A DNA stretch of 64,000 nt from Siniperca chuatsi (Eukaryota; Chordata; Actinopteri; Centrarchiformes; Sinipercidae). Positions 13,590 through 27,221 of the stretch are shown here, piece after piece (positions within the stretch are counted from its first letter, which is position 1; each line of letters begins with the position of its first letter). The position numbers and the translations under genes were made by a program. The stretch covers positions 16,749,822 to 16,813,821 of the forward strand of contig NC_058055.1 in the NCBI RefSeq assembly GCF_020085105.1, in the 5' to 3' direction. A model generated the notes under the pieces. The model ran no database searches. It saw nothing but the letters and a program-made list of their open reading frames with translations, and was not told the DNA's origin.

Positions 13590-15359
13590 TGTGTAAACCA
13601 ACCTAACTGTCTGACAAACTCCTGCATGTGTAGGTTGAGAGAGTGAATGATGGAACCTCCAGACTCGTAGTCATTATGATTGACGGTTACAGTGGCGAGA
13701 CGGCCTCCGACATAACCCTTCTCAAACACGTCCACCTGGACCTCAGGGCCAAAGTGCTGCCGCAGGAAGTTGGCCGTGGCACTGCCTCCAATCCCAGCCC
13801 CCACCACCGCTGGAGCACAGAGGATCAGAGCCAACGACAGAGACAAAAGTGTGAAATCAGAGTGTGGTTTGGAAGTGAAAAGTGTTAAACAAATGACCAT
13901 CAATCATACAGAAATATTTATATTATTGTGTGGCATCCAGGTGTTTAAAGACATGGCCTTACTACAAATGTATGTGTCTCAAATTGATGAAGAACTAATC
14001 ATAATAAGCAGTTAAGAAGTAATAATTGTGTCCTGTTATTTTGCAGCTTTTAGTGGTCAGTCTGTCGTCATACCTACAGCTGGACAGAGGAATGTAGATG
14101 AGAAACAATGGTGCCATTGATAGAGTGTTGGGGTCATGTTGTAGTGGGAAGTAGGCAGAGCCGCAGGTTTTGGGAGTATTTTTTTTTTCCCCACAGGTAA
14201 TTTCCATTGCAGAGTTTACCTTTAACGGGACCCTTAATATGATTCAATACAGAATCACTGGAGTCTCCTCCTTCAAGCTAACTTCACTGATGCAGGCAAT
14301 AGACTGATTGGTTAACTTCTTATTCTACCCCTTTTTTTGGATTTTGGACTTAAATAATTACTTGTTATGATTCATCGATGAACACAAAATGAATCTACAA
14401 CTGTTTTGATAATCGATTAAGAACATTCCCGTGCTTCAGCTTCTCAAATATGAGATTTGCTGCTTCTTTCTGTCGTTTACATCTACTTAATATCTTGGAC
14501 TGTTGGTTGGACAAGATAATGAAAGTAATTGTTAGTTGCAGCCTCAGTCCACATTTGTGTTGCACATCTGATTTTTAACCATACCTTGAAAACTGTACTG
14601 CCCTTTTGTTACTTTAGGACTTGACCTGACTTTAATTTGCTACACATAAAATCTTGTACCTTTGTCAAACTGATGATCCACCAAAAAAATGCTCATAGTA
14701 GTTGCAAAGTGTACATGTGCTGTCCCTATGAATAAGCTTTAACTTTCAGTCATCTAACACTCTCTATGGGTGGGTATGTGTTGGTGAGCTGTTAACAGGT
14801 GGGCTCAGATGTTGTCAGGTAAAAATAAGGTTGTGTGAGGGAGAGAGGAAAGAGGAGGGCCCTTACCTCACAGGGCCCAGAAATTCTAGCTGACTGCCTT
14901 TAAGACACAATGCCATGTGCTTTTATCTTTATTACATGGTTAATATATTTGGATAAATTAGACAACACTGGGACCCTTGTTAAGTCTAAAAAAAAGGAAC
15001 AAAATAAATATCACATCTATACTTAGCTTACAAATTATTAGCTACCTAGCCACCTGCTGCTATAGCTGCAATAGCTCACAGGAATACATGTATATAATAA
15101 CCTAAAGGAATTAGGTAATTAAAACAGGATACCCAGGAGCTAATGAACTGTAAACATTATCTCTCAGTCAGACTAGCTTGTAACCCTCTGAATGCGGATT
15201 CGCTAAATTTAACGGCGGGCTATAATGTTTTAACACACTGCTTTCCTTGCCTATTTTAGACGGCGGAGCTCCGTCGACGTGAGCGGATCCCGCCGTGTCT
15301 CCGACAGCCGACCAGGATGACAGCACGACGACGAGCAGCGGAAGCAGAGAGCCGCCCAT
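7831..15359 (-). CDS. pcyox1l: Prenylcysteine oxidase 1-like, FAD-dependent; 7 exons, 501 aa
   Basis: Exons, 5' to 3' on the minus strand: 15359-15251, 13809-13603, 12770-12596, 11507-11296, 10913-10773, 9518-9107 and 8080-7831 (stop at 7831). Phases join throughout to give 501 residues, near the family's usual 490-505. Residues 1-24 form a hydrophobic signal peptide ([16 protein letters not shown]). The Rossmann motif AVVGAGIGG spans the exon 1/2 junction and binds [14 protein letters not shown] follows. Other family blocks are [49 protein letters not shown] and the C-terminal [13 protein letters not shown]. The paralogue PCYOX1 oxidatively cleaves the thioether of prenylcysteines in lysosomes, releasing H2O2; the substrate of the -like member is less certain. 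The residue pattern ([23 protein letters not shown]) and the neighbouring tcerg1 favour PCYOX1L. The start is the only ATG in frame with the signal peptide. Intron 1 has a GC donor. (TG)n abuts the exon 5 acceptor, and (CA)n lies just downstream of the exon 2 donor. Confidence 0.93.
8270..8780 (+). repeat. Degenerate tandem teleost repeat (GGATTGC / TTAGCATGCTAAC family)
   Basis: This lies in the last intron of pcyox1l. Two diverged units share the order GGATTGC(A/C)(A/T)TGA, TTCA(T/C)G, GGATGAAC, TCTGGTG or TTTGGTG, and TTTTC. They are followed by the TTAGCATGCTAACAC and CAGCATGTTAGCATG block. I recall this combination as a common interspersed repeat of percomorph fish. Confidence 0.65.
8800..9067 (+). 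repeat. Dispersed repeat ending GTTAGTTGCAGCCCTAG
   Basis: The block in pcyox1l intron 6 ends TAATAGTTAGTTGCAGCCCTAG. A second copy at about 14345-14547 ends TAATTGTTAGTTGCAGCCTCAG. Both also hold a TTGGACTxT...GACAA-type core. It is a non-autonomous element of the CTGCAACTAA-end type common in teleosts; the exact family is unassigned. Confidence 0.55.
10918..10974 (-). repeat. (TG)27 microsatellite abutting the pcyox1l exon 5 acceptor
   Basis: On the transcribed strand about 27 TG units run straight into TTACAG and exon 5 at 10913, taking the place of a normal polypyrimidine tract. Confidence 0.95.
13555..13586 (-). repeat. (CA)n microsatellite just inside pcyox1l intron 2
   Basis: In the transcript (CA)16 starts about 17 nt after the exon 2 donor at 13602. 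Confidence 0.95.
14345..14547 (+). repeat. Second copy of the GTTGCAGCC-end dispersed repeat
   Basis: It lies in pcyox1l intron 1 and contains TTTTGATAATCGATTAAG and the end GTTAGTTGCAGCCTCAG, matching the copy ending at 9067 and related to the one near 45890. Confidence 0.55.
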
Positions 15360-15760
15360 AGCGGCAACAGAGCAGAGATCACCGGGAAGAGAGGAGGCGA
15401 GCTAGTGCGGTGCAACGACAGTTAGCTACGTTAGCTCCTCTCTTTCTCTTTCCTTTACACGAATAGTTTGTTCAGAACAAAGCAATTTACATGTCGGTTG
15501 CCTCTGTCGCTGTAAATCGATATGGTTACGTTTAAAGTGGGTTCGGGAAACTGTACAAAGGATGGCTTGATAATGGTCACGATGATGCCGACAAATTCAC
15601 CAATGAACGGTCGTTCACACCCACGTCCGGCAACATCACGTGATCTGAAGAATTGGCTTGTTTCGACCAATCACCGCCATCTGACCAGGTCCGCGGCAGA
15701 CAACGAATGAGATTACGTACTTTACGCACTTTACGCACTACTGCAATTCTCAGTTTCATT
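15360..15760 (-). promoter_or_regulatory. pcyox1l 5' UTR and proximal promoter
   Basis: The stretch upstream of the pcyox1l ATG is CpG-rich, with inverted CCAAT boxes near 15652 (ATTGGC) and a CACGTGAT E-box near 15638. There is no TATA box near the start. Transcription starts are inferred, not seen. Confidence 0.45.
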
Positions 15761-15993
15761 AGTTCATCAGTTGAAAGTGGCCAAATACGTTGGCTAATTT
15801 AAACATGATACATCCCAATTGTATTGTTCTCCACAAACAAAACATGTCACCCTCAGTGAAAACTATGAGGGGGTTAGGGTTATTTTCTCCATATGACTAG
15901 TTCTACTAGATGAGAGTGTAAAGTGTATATGAAATGTTAATGTATAAAAAAAAAATCCACAGGATGACATATTGAAAAACAGTGGAAGTTGCT

Positions 15994-15999
15994 TTTATT
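15994..15999 (-). terminator. Poly(A) signal of tcerg1
   Basis: TTTATT on the plus strand reads AATAAA in the tcerg1 transcript, about 560 bp past the stop codon, giving a 3' UTR of that length. The UTR also holds an impure CA/GC-rich repeat (16121-16186). Confidence 0.6.
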
Positions 16000-16464
16000 T
16001 CATTCAACAGAGAAACTGCTGCGACATCGGAGTAAACCACTGAGCAGAAACTAACATTCACACTGAGCCGCTGAAACAATGACTGGCACAGTGGAGCAGT
16101 AAGGCTTAAGGACGCCTCAGACACATACACACACACGCACGCGCACACACATACACACGCACACAGACGCATTCTCACACACACTCAACTTCATTTACAT
16201 CAGCTATCTTACACCTCTGTGGCTGCTCAAGCAGCAGCCTTATCACTATCCCTCTCCCTCTAATGTGATCAGTCAGAGGTGAGGGGTCAAAGGTCACCTT
16301 AAGAGATCAGGTAACCTCCGTTCCCTGCTGTTGCCTTAAATGCAGGGCTATCTCAGGGCTAGGAGGCGACATAACACAGAGACCTTAACCGTTCATCTCT
16401 ATGGTACATCTCTAAGCAACATGACCCCCAGCAATAACACTGCGAGGCCAGCCGTGGGCCTGGA

Positions 16465-16490
16465 GGGCGGGGTTCGGGGGGTGTTGGGGG
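16465..16490 (+). other. G-quadruplex-type motif on the template strand of the tcerg1 3' UTR
   Basis: Four G-runs (3, 4, 6 and 5 Gs) are separated by loops of 1, 3 and 4 nt on the plus strand, about 70-95 bp beyond the stop codon. The motif fits the canonical G3+N1-7 rule. Folding is not shown. Confidence 0.6.
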
Positions 16491-16558
16491 AGGTCATGCT
16501 CTGGCCAAAGGGAGGGCAAGGAGGAGAAGGGCACCGGCCGAGACGATGATGTGTTTGG

Positions 16559-19500
16559 TCACTTGGTAGACCGTCGGGTGGGCTCAGAGGCGGTGGGGGG
16601 AGGCGGTGGACCACGGCGGTCTAGGTCTTCGATGTAGAACATGATAAGCTTTCTGCGCTCCTCGGGGACACACTCCAGAACGAGGTACCGCTTGTCGTTC
16701 TGAAGGATCTTCTCCACATCCTTCAGATGCTGCTCTGACTCCTGGATCAGCTTTCTCGACCTGGTGGAAGGGAGGATGTGAGACAGGCAGAAGGCACTCA
16801 GAAGCAGGATGGTAATACTATGAACAGTCTGGGAGAGATTTAAGTACAACAGCTGCTGTTCAGATTTTGGTTCATGCCTGTTCATTAGATACTATTGTCT
16901 ACTCTCAGACTTTTCTTTGCAACAAAGAAAAGTCACTTTATAACTCAAATATTTTGACTGGTCAGGGGTTCTGGGCTGCAGTTGTATCAGGTTATGTATA
17001 TTGAATATATGTGCAACAAAACAATTAGATTTTTTTTGTTGCTATTAGTGTCACTTGTTTTGATTATGCCCATCTAGTATGTGGAAGTGAGTGTACAGAC
17101 CTGTATGTGATGAACTTTGTCTCCTTAAGCAGAGTTCTGAAGTCAGCTTTGGCTGTGATGTACTTGTCTTTGATGTAGTCTTCAAACTCCCGCTGTCTCT
17201 TCTGCAAACACAGATTAACACATCAGACACCGAAACGCAGATAAAATGGATGTGCATTTCACATGAAACTGTTACAGCCTAATTAAACTCACACCATAAT
17301 ACCTTTAGGACAGATATAAAATATCAACACCATCTTGATCAGTTCAGAACTGGGGTTTGGATTTCATTCAAGAAGCTGATGTTGATTAGTAGATTGATGA
17401 GTTCAGTCAAATTCTGTTTGGGTTGACTGAAGACATTTCTGTGGAATAGTGTATTTTATGTTTAACTGAATCACCTGGAACCACGTACAGATGTTGTTTA
17501 AGGTCAAGACTGTTTATGCTTGAGATGAGGTATTGAAAAATAACAGTGACTGTACTGAGTTGGAAATTGATTTAACTTCACAAGAAAAGGTTGAGGACTG
17601 CTGTCATTTTGACTAACAGATGACGAATGCTTTGTGTTTTTGCTTGAGAATCTTGCAACGTAACTACAGTATGTCTTAACCCGTCACCAGAGTCACAAAA
17701 CTCTTGTAAATTATTGTCAGAAAGTGACTGTAAGCTTTTATCATTTTAGAATTATACAAGCAAAATAACATATGCGGGAGGTTATCAATTAAAAGTCTTA
17801 CTCTGTCACTGGAGGAGAACTTAATACAGCGAGGGTCCTCTTTGATAACCTTCTTCACCTCCTTCCATGTAGTTGTCAGAGTGATCTACAACAAACAAAA
17901 CATCTGTCAGTTAGCTTATAAAATCCATCAGGGATCAAGTTGAAGCAAGTCAATCAAAATAATTGATAAAGCACATAAATGGACATGACATTAAAAACTG
18001 CAGAGTATTGCTTCCTTCACCACACTGGTTATATGTGCCCATGTATGCACACAGAAGGAAAAAGCAAACAGAGACATTAGCTTATTACAAATGACTGGCA
18101 ACTTTTCGTGCTGTTGGCACTGCTCACCATGCTGGTCTCGTCCAGTAGCTGCCTGAAATGTTCTTTCTTCTTCTTGGCCAGTGCTTCTACGTGTTCGTTG
18201 AACAGTTTCTCCTTCTCCTCTCTCTCTAGCAGTGACGCTGACTCCCAGCGGTGGTCCTTCCGCAGGTTACGACGTGTGTCTGACCAATTTGCATCTGAAG
18301 ACCGTACCTGAGGAATGAATAAACAAAAAACAAAACACTTTGAATGCAGAGGAAATGTAAATATCATTTAATGCTCCATGGGATCAAAGTTTCTGACAAA
18401 AAGTCAAACTATAATGGCACTACTTAGGTCTTGTGCTTCTGCCAAACTACTTACATTTCTCAAATGTTTAGAAAGTGCTTTAAAACATCCTATATGATTA
18501 TCCCTGCAGTCACAATCACGGCTGTAAAATCGGACTTGTTTCTGCTGGGGCTCAGAATGGAGATACAACTATGCCTTGTCCGAATGGCTTGAATCCGCTG
18601 TTACGTCCCAATTTTTCTTATCAAATCTTGTGAAAAGGTGAAAAGTGATTGGCGATGACGCAAACAGATTGAGACTTGAAATGAAAACTAAAATATGATA
18701 CATTTGTTTTATTACATTACAGAAAGTTTCATGAGGGAATAAAAGAGCTGCAGAGCATCTCACCATGTCAGACATTAGAGCTTTGAAATGCTGGATGGCC
18801 TCCTCCCTCTTGTGCTGCTCCCTTTCTCGGTCGATCTCTTTGGTCTGTTCTGATCGGGCCTTCTGCACCTCCCGTTCCCTCTCTCGGAGACTGGCCTCGA
18901 TACGAGCCTGCCTCTCCAGCTCTCGCTCCTTATCGATGTCCATGCTCTGTGGAGGATGACAAACGTGGTCTGCGTGAGTTTCATTTTGTTATATGATGCT
19001 GATAATGAGCTGTGCTCAAAATCAGCCATAAATCATGGTTAGTCAGGAACAACAAAGTTATCAATGGGCTGGAATGAACTATACAATGCTTCTCTTGATC
19101 TTTAATGTAAATCAATCACAAGAATTACACACACACATCATCTGTGACACCGGCAATTCTTAGTAGTTTGACAGATGATTTGTTTCATTTCCGCAGTTAA
19201 CATCTTTTACTCGTTTTTACTCATCAGGAATTTATTGCCTCTATGGCAATAAAACACGTTACACCAGCCGTCAGAAACTCTCGTAGGTTGAACTGGGCTT
19301 CATTAACACTTTTAGGGACACTATAATTGGACTTGAAGAAACTTGTTAGCCTAGCAACAATAAGGCTACAACCAACCCATAATGCAACACTGTCTGTATG
19401 AGGCACTCTTCCCATTCAAAAAGAATATTGGATGTTGTTAATAATATGTCTTTGTTTAGTCTTTGGATATAACTCAACTTCCACTCTTTCAAACATAATT

Positions 19501-22500
19501 TCCAGGAAAAAAAATATTGTCTCATATTCGGGCCAATACAATATTTTTAGAATGCCATCTTGGCCATGCGACACCATGTTATTTTCATACTGTACGTACA
19601 TGTTAATGCTATCATCTTTCATACAAAGAACTGCTCCTACCTTGGCTTGTTTTTCCATGTACTGTTTGAAAAGTTCTTCTCTGAGTGCAGAGCTCTCCAC
19701 AGCCTTGTAACGTGGGTCAGTCTCTAGCCTCTCTTTCACTTTGCTCCACCGCTGGCCTCCCTCTATGTGCTGCTCACTTAGGAGATCAAAGAAGTCTTGC
19801 TTCACCTGGTAGCAAACACACGCACATCAAAATTAATTAGAAATCTATCCAAAAACCAGGAGAGCAGGACCCCTGCAGATGGTAGAACCTCAGTAACTTG
19901 CTCAAAAGAATGTCAATTCCAGGGCAATAAAAGCCTGCAGAGGTCCTGACTCATGGTCAGCTAACCTCTTTAACCTAAACCCCCCCACCACCACATTCTT
20001 GTTCTAGAGAAATTCGGTGTACATTGATATTTGAGTGATACCTTCTCTCCTCTGGATTTGGAATCTTCTTTCTCTCTCTTCCTCATAGCAGTGATGAATT
20101 CAATGAAGATAGCCTCCCTGTCCTTCATCTTCTCTATGGTCTTAAATCGCGGGTCTCGGCCGTGCTTCACTGCAAATTCACTAAACGTTGTTCTGTTAAA
20201 GAAAACAAACAAAAAACACCATTTTAACATTTTACAAAGCAAAGCGAACAGTTACAAACATCTCATGAAATGATCTCTTCACCACAACGAGAAAGTAAAA
20301 AAATACCCCAATTTCTTACTATGTTAAATACTAATAAAATATTATGATATTAAATATTGCGAGTCAAGGCACAAACTGAGAAGGGGATTGTAAAATAACT
20401 GTTGTACGGTATCTGTTATATTCTTTCACCTGTGCTCATGAACAAAACAAAAAAGCCAGAAAACCTACTCTAGCGGAATAGCAATGTAATAAGAATTAAG
20501 TAACTGATATAACTGGCTATTAATTCACATCTGTCTCACTGAATATTGGCACACAATATAGAATATTGTGTTTCAAGCCCAAGATATAAATTGGCCTTTA
20601 ACACTAATCACAAACTACAGTAGAAAAACTGGCCTGTCCCTTTACCTCGCCGTGAGTTTCGCCTCCTCCATCATCCTCCTAAACTCGTCTTTGGCCTGCA
20701 TCAGCTTGTTCTTTTTCTCCTTCCTCTCCTCCTCCGCTCGCGTCTTCACATACTGATCAAACACCTGAGGTGGACATGATCACAAAACTATGACTGAAGG
20801 ATTTAAAAAAAAAAAAATGGCCAGTACATGGCACAATACTGGAGAAAGTGAGAATGATTAACAGTGAGGGAAGAGAGAGGAACATATGAGAAAGGGAGAT
20901 AAACTGAACCTGTTTCCTCTCTTTTGGGTTGAGCAGAAGGTAACGTGGGTCAAACACAATCTTATGAAGCTCTTTGTCCCAAGTTGAGAATGCAGACACC
21001 TACATGTAAGACAGACAACACTGGCATTAGACACACAGGTAAGCTGTGTGTCCACAAACGTCCACGATAAACTTGTATATATTAAAAGATTAAACATTTT
21101 TGTCTATATCCAGTGGAAAAAAAAAAAAAAAAAAAACTTAACAAAAAACTCATCATTATGGGAAATTTCTGAATTTTGTCTTTGATAATATAATCCCAAG
21201 AACCAAGAAGTTAAGTGACAAGGGACTAAGTAACAGTGTACATAAAAACCTTCAGGAAAACTCAAAGAATTAATAATAGGTGTTTCCTGTCTATCTTAGG
21301 TCTACCTAAGTGCCTAAAAGCACAGTTCTGTGACAGGGTGTCCGCAAACAAGAGATTGACAAACTCTGTATTAACATATAGTAATTTCAGCATAAAATTT
21401 GCATTACCCCTCTCTCCAGCAGCATTTCTCTGAACTGGGTCATCCGGGCCTCTAGCGGCACTATAGCTCGTTCCCTGGCAGCTCTGAGCTCTGCCTCCAT
21501 TGCTGCTTCCTTCTCAGAGTCTGCCTCCTTCACCTCCTCCTTCCTGTGAGGGTGAAACAACAAAGGTCAGGAGAGAATTATAAATGAGAATGGAGATAAA
21601 GTAGAAAATTGACAAGAAGATTGTAAATATATTTTTAAAGAGAAAAGGTGACTCCTTAAAGTTTTGCAGTACTATAGCATTAAGTAAGGGAGACAAGCAT
21701 GACTTACTTCCTCTTTTTGGCTTTGGTTGGCTCCTCATCCTGATTCTCTTCAGTTGCAATGGCTAATTCTGGCTCCTCCTTATTGACACCTGTGTATGAA
21801 CACAAACAGACAAAATAAATACTGCACACACTGTAGCGGACAGCGTCTACTGTGGCCATGATTACATAAAACACTGAACTCAGTATAAAACCCCATTAGT
21901 GCACCTGTGGTTCTCTGGCTACCGGTTTTGTGACTTCAAATTATCAACGCTACTAAACAAGCAATTAACTTAAATTCTATTATTCACAATCATCAAAAGT
22001 ACTGTTTGTCCACACCTGTCTTTTTGCTGTCCTCCAGGCCTCTCTTGTGCGGTGGCTCCTGGATGTGCTTGTCAACGTCAGCTCGACCGACCAACTCCTC
22101 GGGCCTGTCCCACATGGACAGCCGTGTTGTCGGGTTGTAGAAGAACACGCGATCATCACCCGTCCATACCACACACCTGATATAAGACATACATGGCCGC
22201 ACATATACAGAGATTAAAAGAGAGAAAAATAAAGCAATAAAGTGGAGTGGAGAGATAGTGTGGGCTGTGATGTGGTGTGCGTACCATGGCGTGCCAGGAA
22301 TAGGGTTGGTGGCTATAGGCCTCGCTTTCTGAGCTGCTTTTTCCTCCTCTGTCATCTCTTCTTCTTTAGGTTCCTTGATAAAGAAAGAGATAAAAAAAAA
22401 AATCAGTTCTCTTCATTACCATTACATTCATACTTAAACTATATTTTATCATCTATATTCTTTTAGGATTTATTTGCAGAAATGTGTGCCCTTCATTTAA

Positions 22501-25500
22501 TATCATTATACTACATATACTATGTAGTATAGTCTGTGTTGTGCAGTGTATAGCATTTCTTGCATTCTGAAATATTATAAATAATGTAACCATTGTACAA
22601 CATGCTTTGACAATACTGTACTTAATTATGGTCATAGCAACAAAGCACACGATATTCAAAATTTAGGACAGAAAAATGTTGTTCAACCAGGTAATTGTAC
22701 TCTTCACATACCTCTTTCTCATTATTAGTGTTTTCTGCTTTGTTCTCTTCATCCTCCATCTCCATTGCCTCAGCTTCCTCCTGGGCCAGACGCTCCTTGA
22801 GCTTTTCTGCTTCTTTTTCTGAAGACAGAGAGGAGAAAAAGGCACAAACACACACAAACTGTGAGGTGTAGTGTAGCTCAGCAAATGCAGCTTGTCATCA
22901 ATTCTGCCAGGTCAGGTCAATGCCTATAAAGGGTGGGCTTAAACCTGCTAATTATCAGTTATACCTGCAAGGGCCACTGGTAAATATAAGGACAACTAAT
23001 GCAGGATCAGGGTTCTTGTGTGTTTGGCTGTGCGTCTGTCTGACAAGTGAAGTGTTGTTGGTGAGCAGAAAATCAAAGCGGGTAAAGCTTTTGAGATTGG
23101 TAATACTGGAAACCAGCCCGAGCACAGTGGATCATCTCACCATGTTAGGCCCGACAAACGCTTGTGTGTGTGCCCTAGTAAGCAGTGCCTACCTTTCTCC
23201 ACCAGGGCCTGTGGTTTCTCCCAGGTGGACTCCAGTGTTCGGTTGTTGTAGTAGTACGTTTTCCCATCAGCTGTTTTGTACTCTGACCACTCAGGGAGCT
23301 GCAATGATCCGGCCATGGAGGCAGGGGCTGCTGAGAGAGCCAGCTGTGGGTGCATCATGGAAACTAAAGGTGGGCCCATACCAGGAAGCATGCCTGTCAT
23401 AGTCAGAGAGGAAAGAGACAGACCATGATTGGCTGAGAGTCATCTTTCTGTCTGAGCCACTAATAGCAGTTGCAGTGGACTATACTCTAGAAAAGGCATT
23501 AGTTAATACATCAATTTGCCCATTTGTAATCAAATACATGTATTAGCAAAACCAGAGGTAATACAGAGAGCTCCACAAGCAGAATAAGACTGATTCACTG
23601 CAACTTAAAAAGGGCTGTCCCTGTAAGTATTTGCTTGGTCATCTAGAGGAGTAGCTTATTAGATGAGTGAATGAATAAAAAAGAATATAATTTTGTGGAA
23701 GAAAATGCTCAAGTCTAAAGAAGCCTTCAAGAAACATAACTGACTGACAACAAACACAGGCCACATACACAAACAAACAAAGCAGTGACCACACACACAC
23801 ACAACCATGCCACAAAAGAAAACAACAACATGACCACAACATGTAGCCCTAACTGTTATACTACTGAATCACTACAAAGCAACAACAGCTAGCGTTATGG
23901 GAACTGTCCTAACAGAGAAGCTCTCAACTTGTTCAGTCACCAACCACACACCTCAAAATGATTCTAAAAAAAACAACTTGGCCCAATCTAACAATTTAGA
24001 TGTTGATTTTCAAGTGTTCTCTTATTTACCAAAGCAAAACAATTAGTCTTACACTGTACCTACCAGTTCCTGAGGACAACACGCAAACAAAGTGCATTCA
24101 TCATTTAGTGAAAGCTGAATACTCTAACGTTTGCACCAGGGAATATTTTTGTTTCCTGTATTAGGACAAGGGAATGCTGGAAATTAGACTTTAGCAAGTT
24201 GTGCAGTAAAACATCTTAAACATATGCTGGTGATGAAATGTTGCATTAAGAGTAAATACAGTAAACTGAACAAGTCTGCAAGTATCATCACAAATGAGTC
24301 AACAATCGAGCTGTAAATTCTTATTCTGTCTGTTGGAATGGAAAAAATTTCACTACTGTACACCGGATGGATCATGTTCACAGCATTCACCACCATGCCA
24401 CTGTTTGAGGGTAGACATCATTCACTACCATGCCATCTACTGTAGATCTGAGAGGCGAGCGGCTGGGTGTTTACCGTTGGGGTTGGGGCCTGCCTTTACA
24501 CAGGGAGCACCTACTATCTGCATCATTGCTACACCTGCAAGAACAACGGACAAGCAAGAATCTGGTTGAACACAGCAGGACACTAGACATCAGCTCCCAT
24601 GGTGTGTAAGAGTTTGTGTGTGTGGCCCCACTCAGACAAACACACGCCCAAATTTTGGATTGTGCTGTTGTAACAACAGTTACTCAGTCTCTGTTGACAT
24701 TTATGTGCCTGTAATGTATTTAGAGATGTTAGGAATGAGCACAGTGTGCATTGGGTTTACAAAAAGATTTTTTTGGAAGCCATTAACATTTATGATAAAA
24801 ACAAAAGAAAGGAAAATGTTAAAAAGCAAAATCTGAAAGAGTGAATGCATAATGTTGGAACACCACAAATCTCAAAGTCAATCAATCAGGAAGCTCTCAG
24901 GCTGATATTTGTCAGCTGAATAACCATCACCCCTAATCTAGACCTAGCCCCATCTGGTTGTAATTCTGATTTTGCCAATCACATCGTCCACAAAGAACAC
25001 AATAAAATGAGAAAATTACCTACGCGAATGATCTTTTTGGATCAAATTATGTCAAATGAGGGACAGAGAGAAAAAATAAGGAATCAAAGACACATAACAG
25101 AGGAGAAGAGAAAGCAAAACAAAAGACCTTGAAAGCAAACACAGAGGACTAACAGGAGCATTTACATTAGCCTACATTTATAAACATTATTTAAGCCACT
25201 GCACTCAAGACTTGTTCTGTGACTTAAACAAAATGTAGCCTGACAAATCTGTGCTGACTGAACTAAACAGTTATCCAAGACCAGAAAATATCTAGTGGGA
25301 AGTCTTTTAGACACACCTGTGACATTTACATGTATAACCTTTGAGTGAGTGTTCCTATTGCCACAAAATAATCCATACCCTCCTGTGGTGTTCCAATGAC
25401 AGCTAGAGTTGGAGTCCACTGGCTACCCTCATTTTTTGTTATTAACAAACATACACTCATAATGCTGAGTCTGATTCTCCACAGAGACTGTCAGTTGTCA

Positions 25501-27155
25501 CAAAACATCTACATAGCTAAGTAGCTCATTAGCATCAGAGTGAAGCTGGGCTCACACTACAGGAGTTTTAAAATCCTAACCAACTGTGACATCGGGTTGC
25601 ATCACGGACATAAGGAGGAACTTCACAGATGATCTCAAACATGCTGGATGTTAAGATTATCGTGCCAGAGGGACCAATACACCACCTCACGTGATCTCGT
25701 GATCTCACGTGATCTCATGGGGAAGCAGATGTAAACAAAAAATGGAGACAGAGGTGGTGCAACACCTTGCTTTGGTAATATTAATGATTTGCAGTGAGAA
25801 GAAACAAAATCAGAAGGATGAGTCTGGGTGAGGAAATGGTTGGGGAGATGCGGTCAACATGGGTTGTCGAGTCTTAGAGAGAACTGGAGGTGAGATTTTA
25901 ACTGTCAGTAATATATGTCAACAGTAGCTAGTATGCTAGCTAACGTTAGCCTCAAGGGCTAGAATGTTTACCGTTGCTTGGCGTACCGTTACTGACGTAA
26001 TCATCCAGATTTTAACTCCTAAATATCAAGCATGTTTAAAAACCCATCACATTACCAGATAATCTGGGCTGAACATCGGTACCGACCACGGCCCCAGACC
26101 AGATTTCTCCTCCGATTGTCGGGAGGGGTGAATCGGGGATAAATCAGCCCAGAACTCCTGTAGTGTGAGGCCAGCTTAATCGAGCAATCTTAACTGGTTA
26201 ACTTACTAGCCACAATATACCTACTTGGGTAGTCCCGATCAAGTTTTTTTGGCCCTGATCAGAGTCCTTTGATATTAGATATCTGGCAATACAGTCTGAT
26301 CCGATACTTATATTTACATAGCAGCAGGAGATAGGCCTATGCAATGTTGATCAAATATGTATCTGGCACATTGAAATAACACCTAATTTTTCACAAGCTA
26401 TTTAATACAAATACCAAAGGCCCTGGTTCAAAACTATTAAATTAATAAGCTTGAATTATCGATCTGATAGGAATTAAGTTTCTTCCCTCACAAATGATCT
26501 TTGGCTGAGTACAGACACACAAACCCCACAGAAAGTTTCATTTTGTTTTGTCATCAAGTTACTCACAGAATTAACGTTAAACAGCGACAGCTGATATGAC
26601 CTGCTGATGGCCACGCTTGTCATTTTAAACAGCAAAAGTGATGGCTAGCGTTGGCTAAAAATGAGAAGCTGCTACCTGAATGTTTTGTACACTTCTGCCC
26701 TTTGCTAATGAGAAAGAGAGAGTTAGAGTCAGACTTTAGCGAATCCTTGTATTTTGCTAACCTGGATGTCAGAATTCAATATCAGGCTTACCAGTGCGCC
26801 TAAATTATTTTTTGCATTCACACACTGTACAAAACACAGTAGAGTACAGTAAAGTAAAGGACTGCTATTTGATCAGCTTTATTTAATCCAATATCAATAC
26901 ATAAAAATATGTCTGGATATGCACTATAGCTTATTGCAGTATTTATTGTAGTATTGTCTATTTGACTGAATTCCAATACTTTGTACAGCTGTTCCTATTA
27001 TTGTGTCAACCCCTTGTTCTTTCCAGTGGAAAACCCATAATAGCAATTCCAAGGGTATGAATGTAAAATCTGCTAAATTCAACAACAATTCTGTTGTAGC
27101 TCAAAGGTTTGTCAACTCTAACAGCAGCAAATCTACCATCATATAGAGGTCCTAT

Positions 27156-27221
<66 letters not shown>

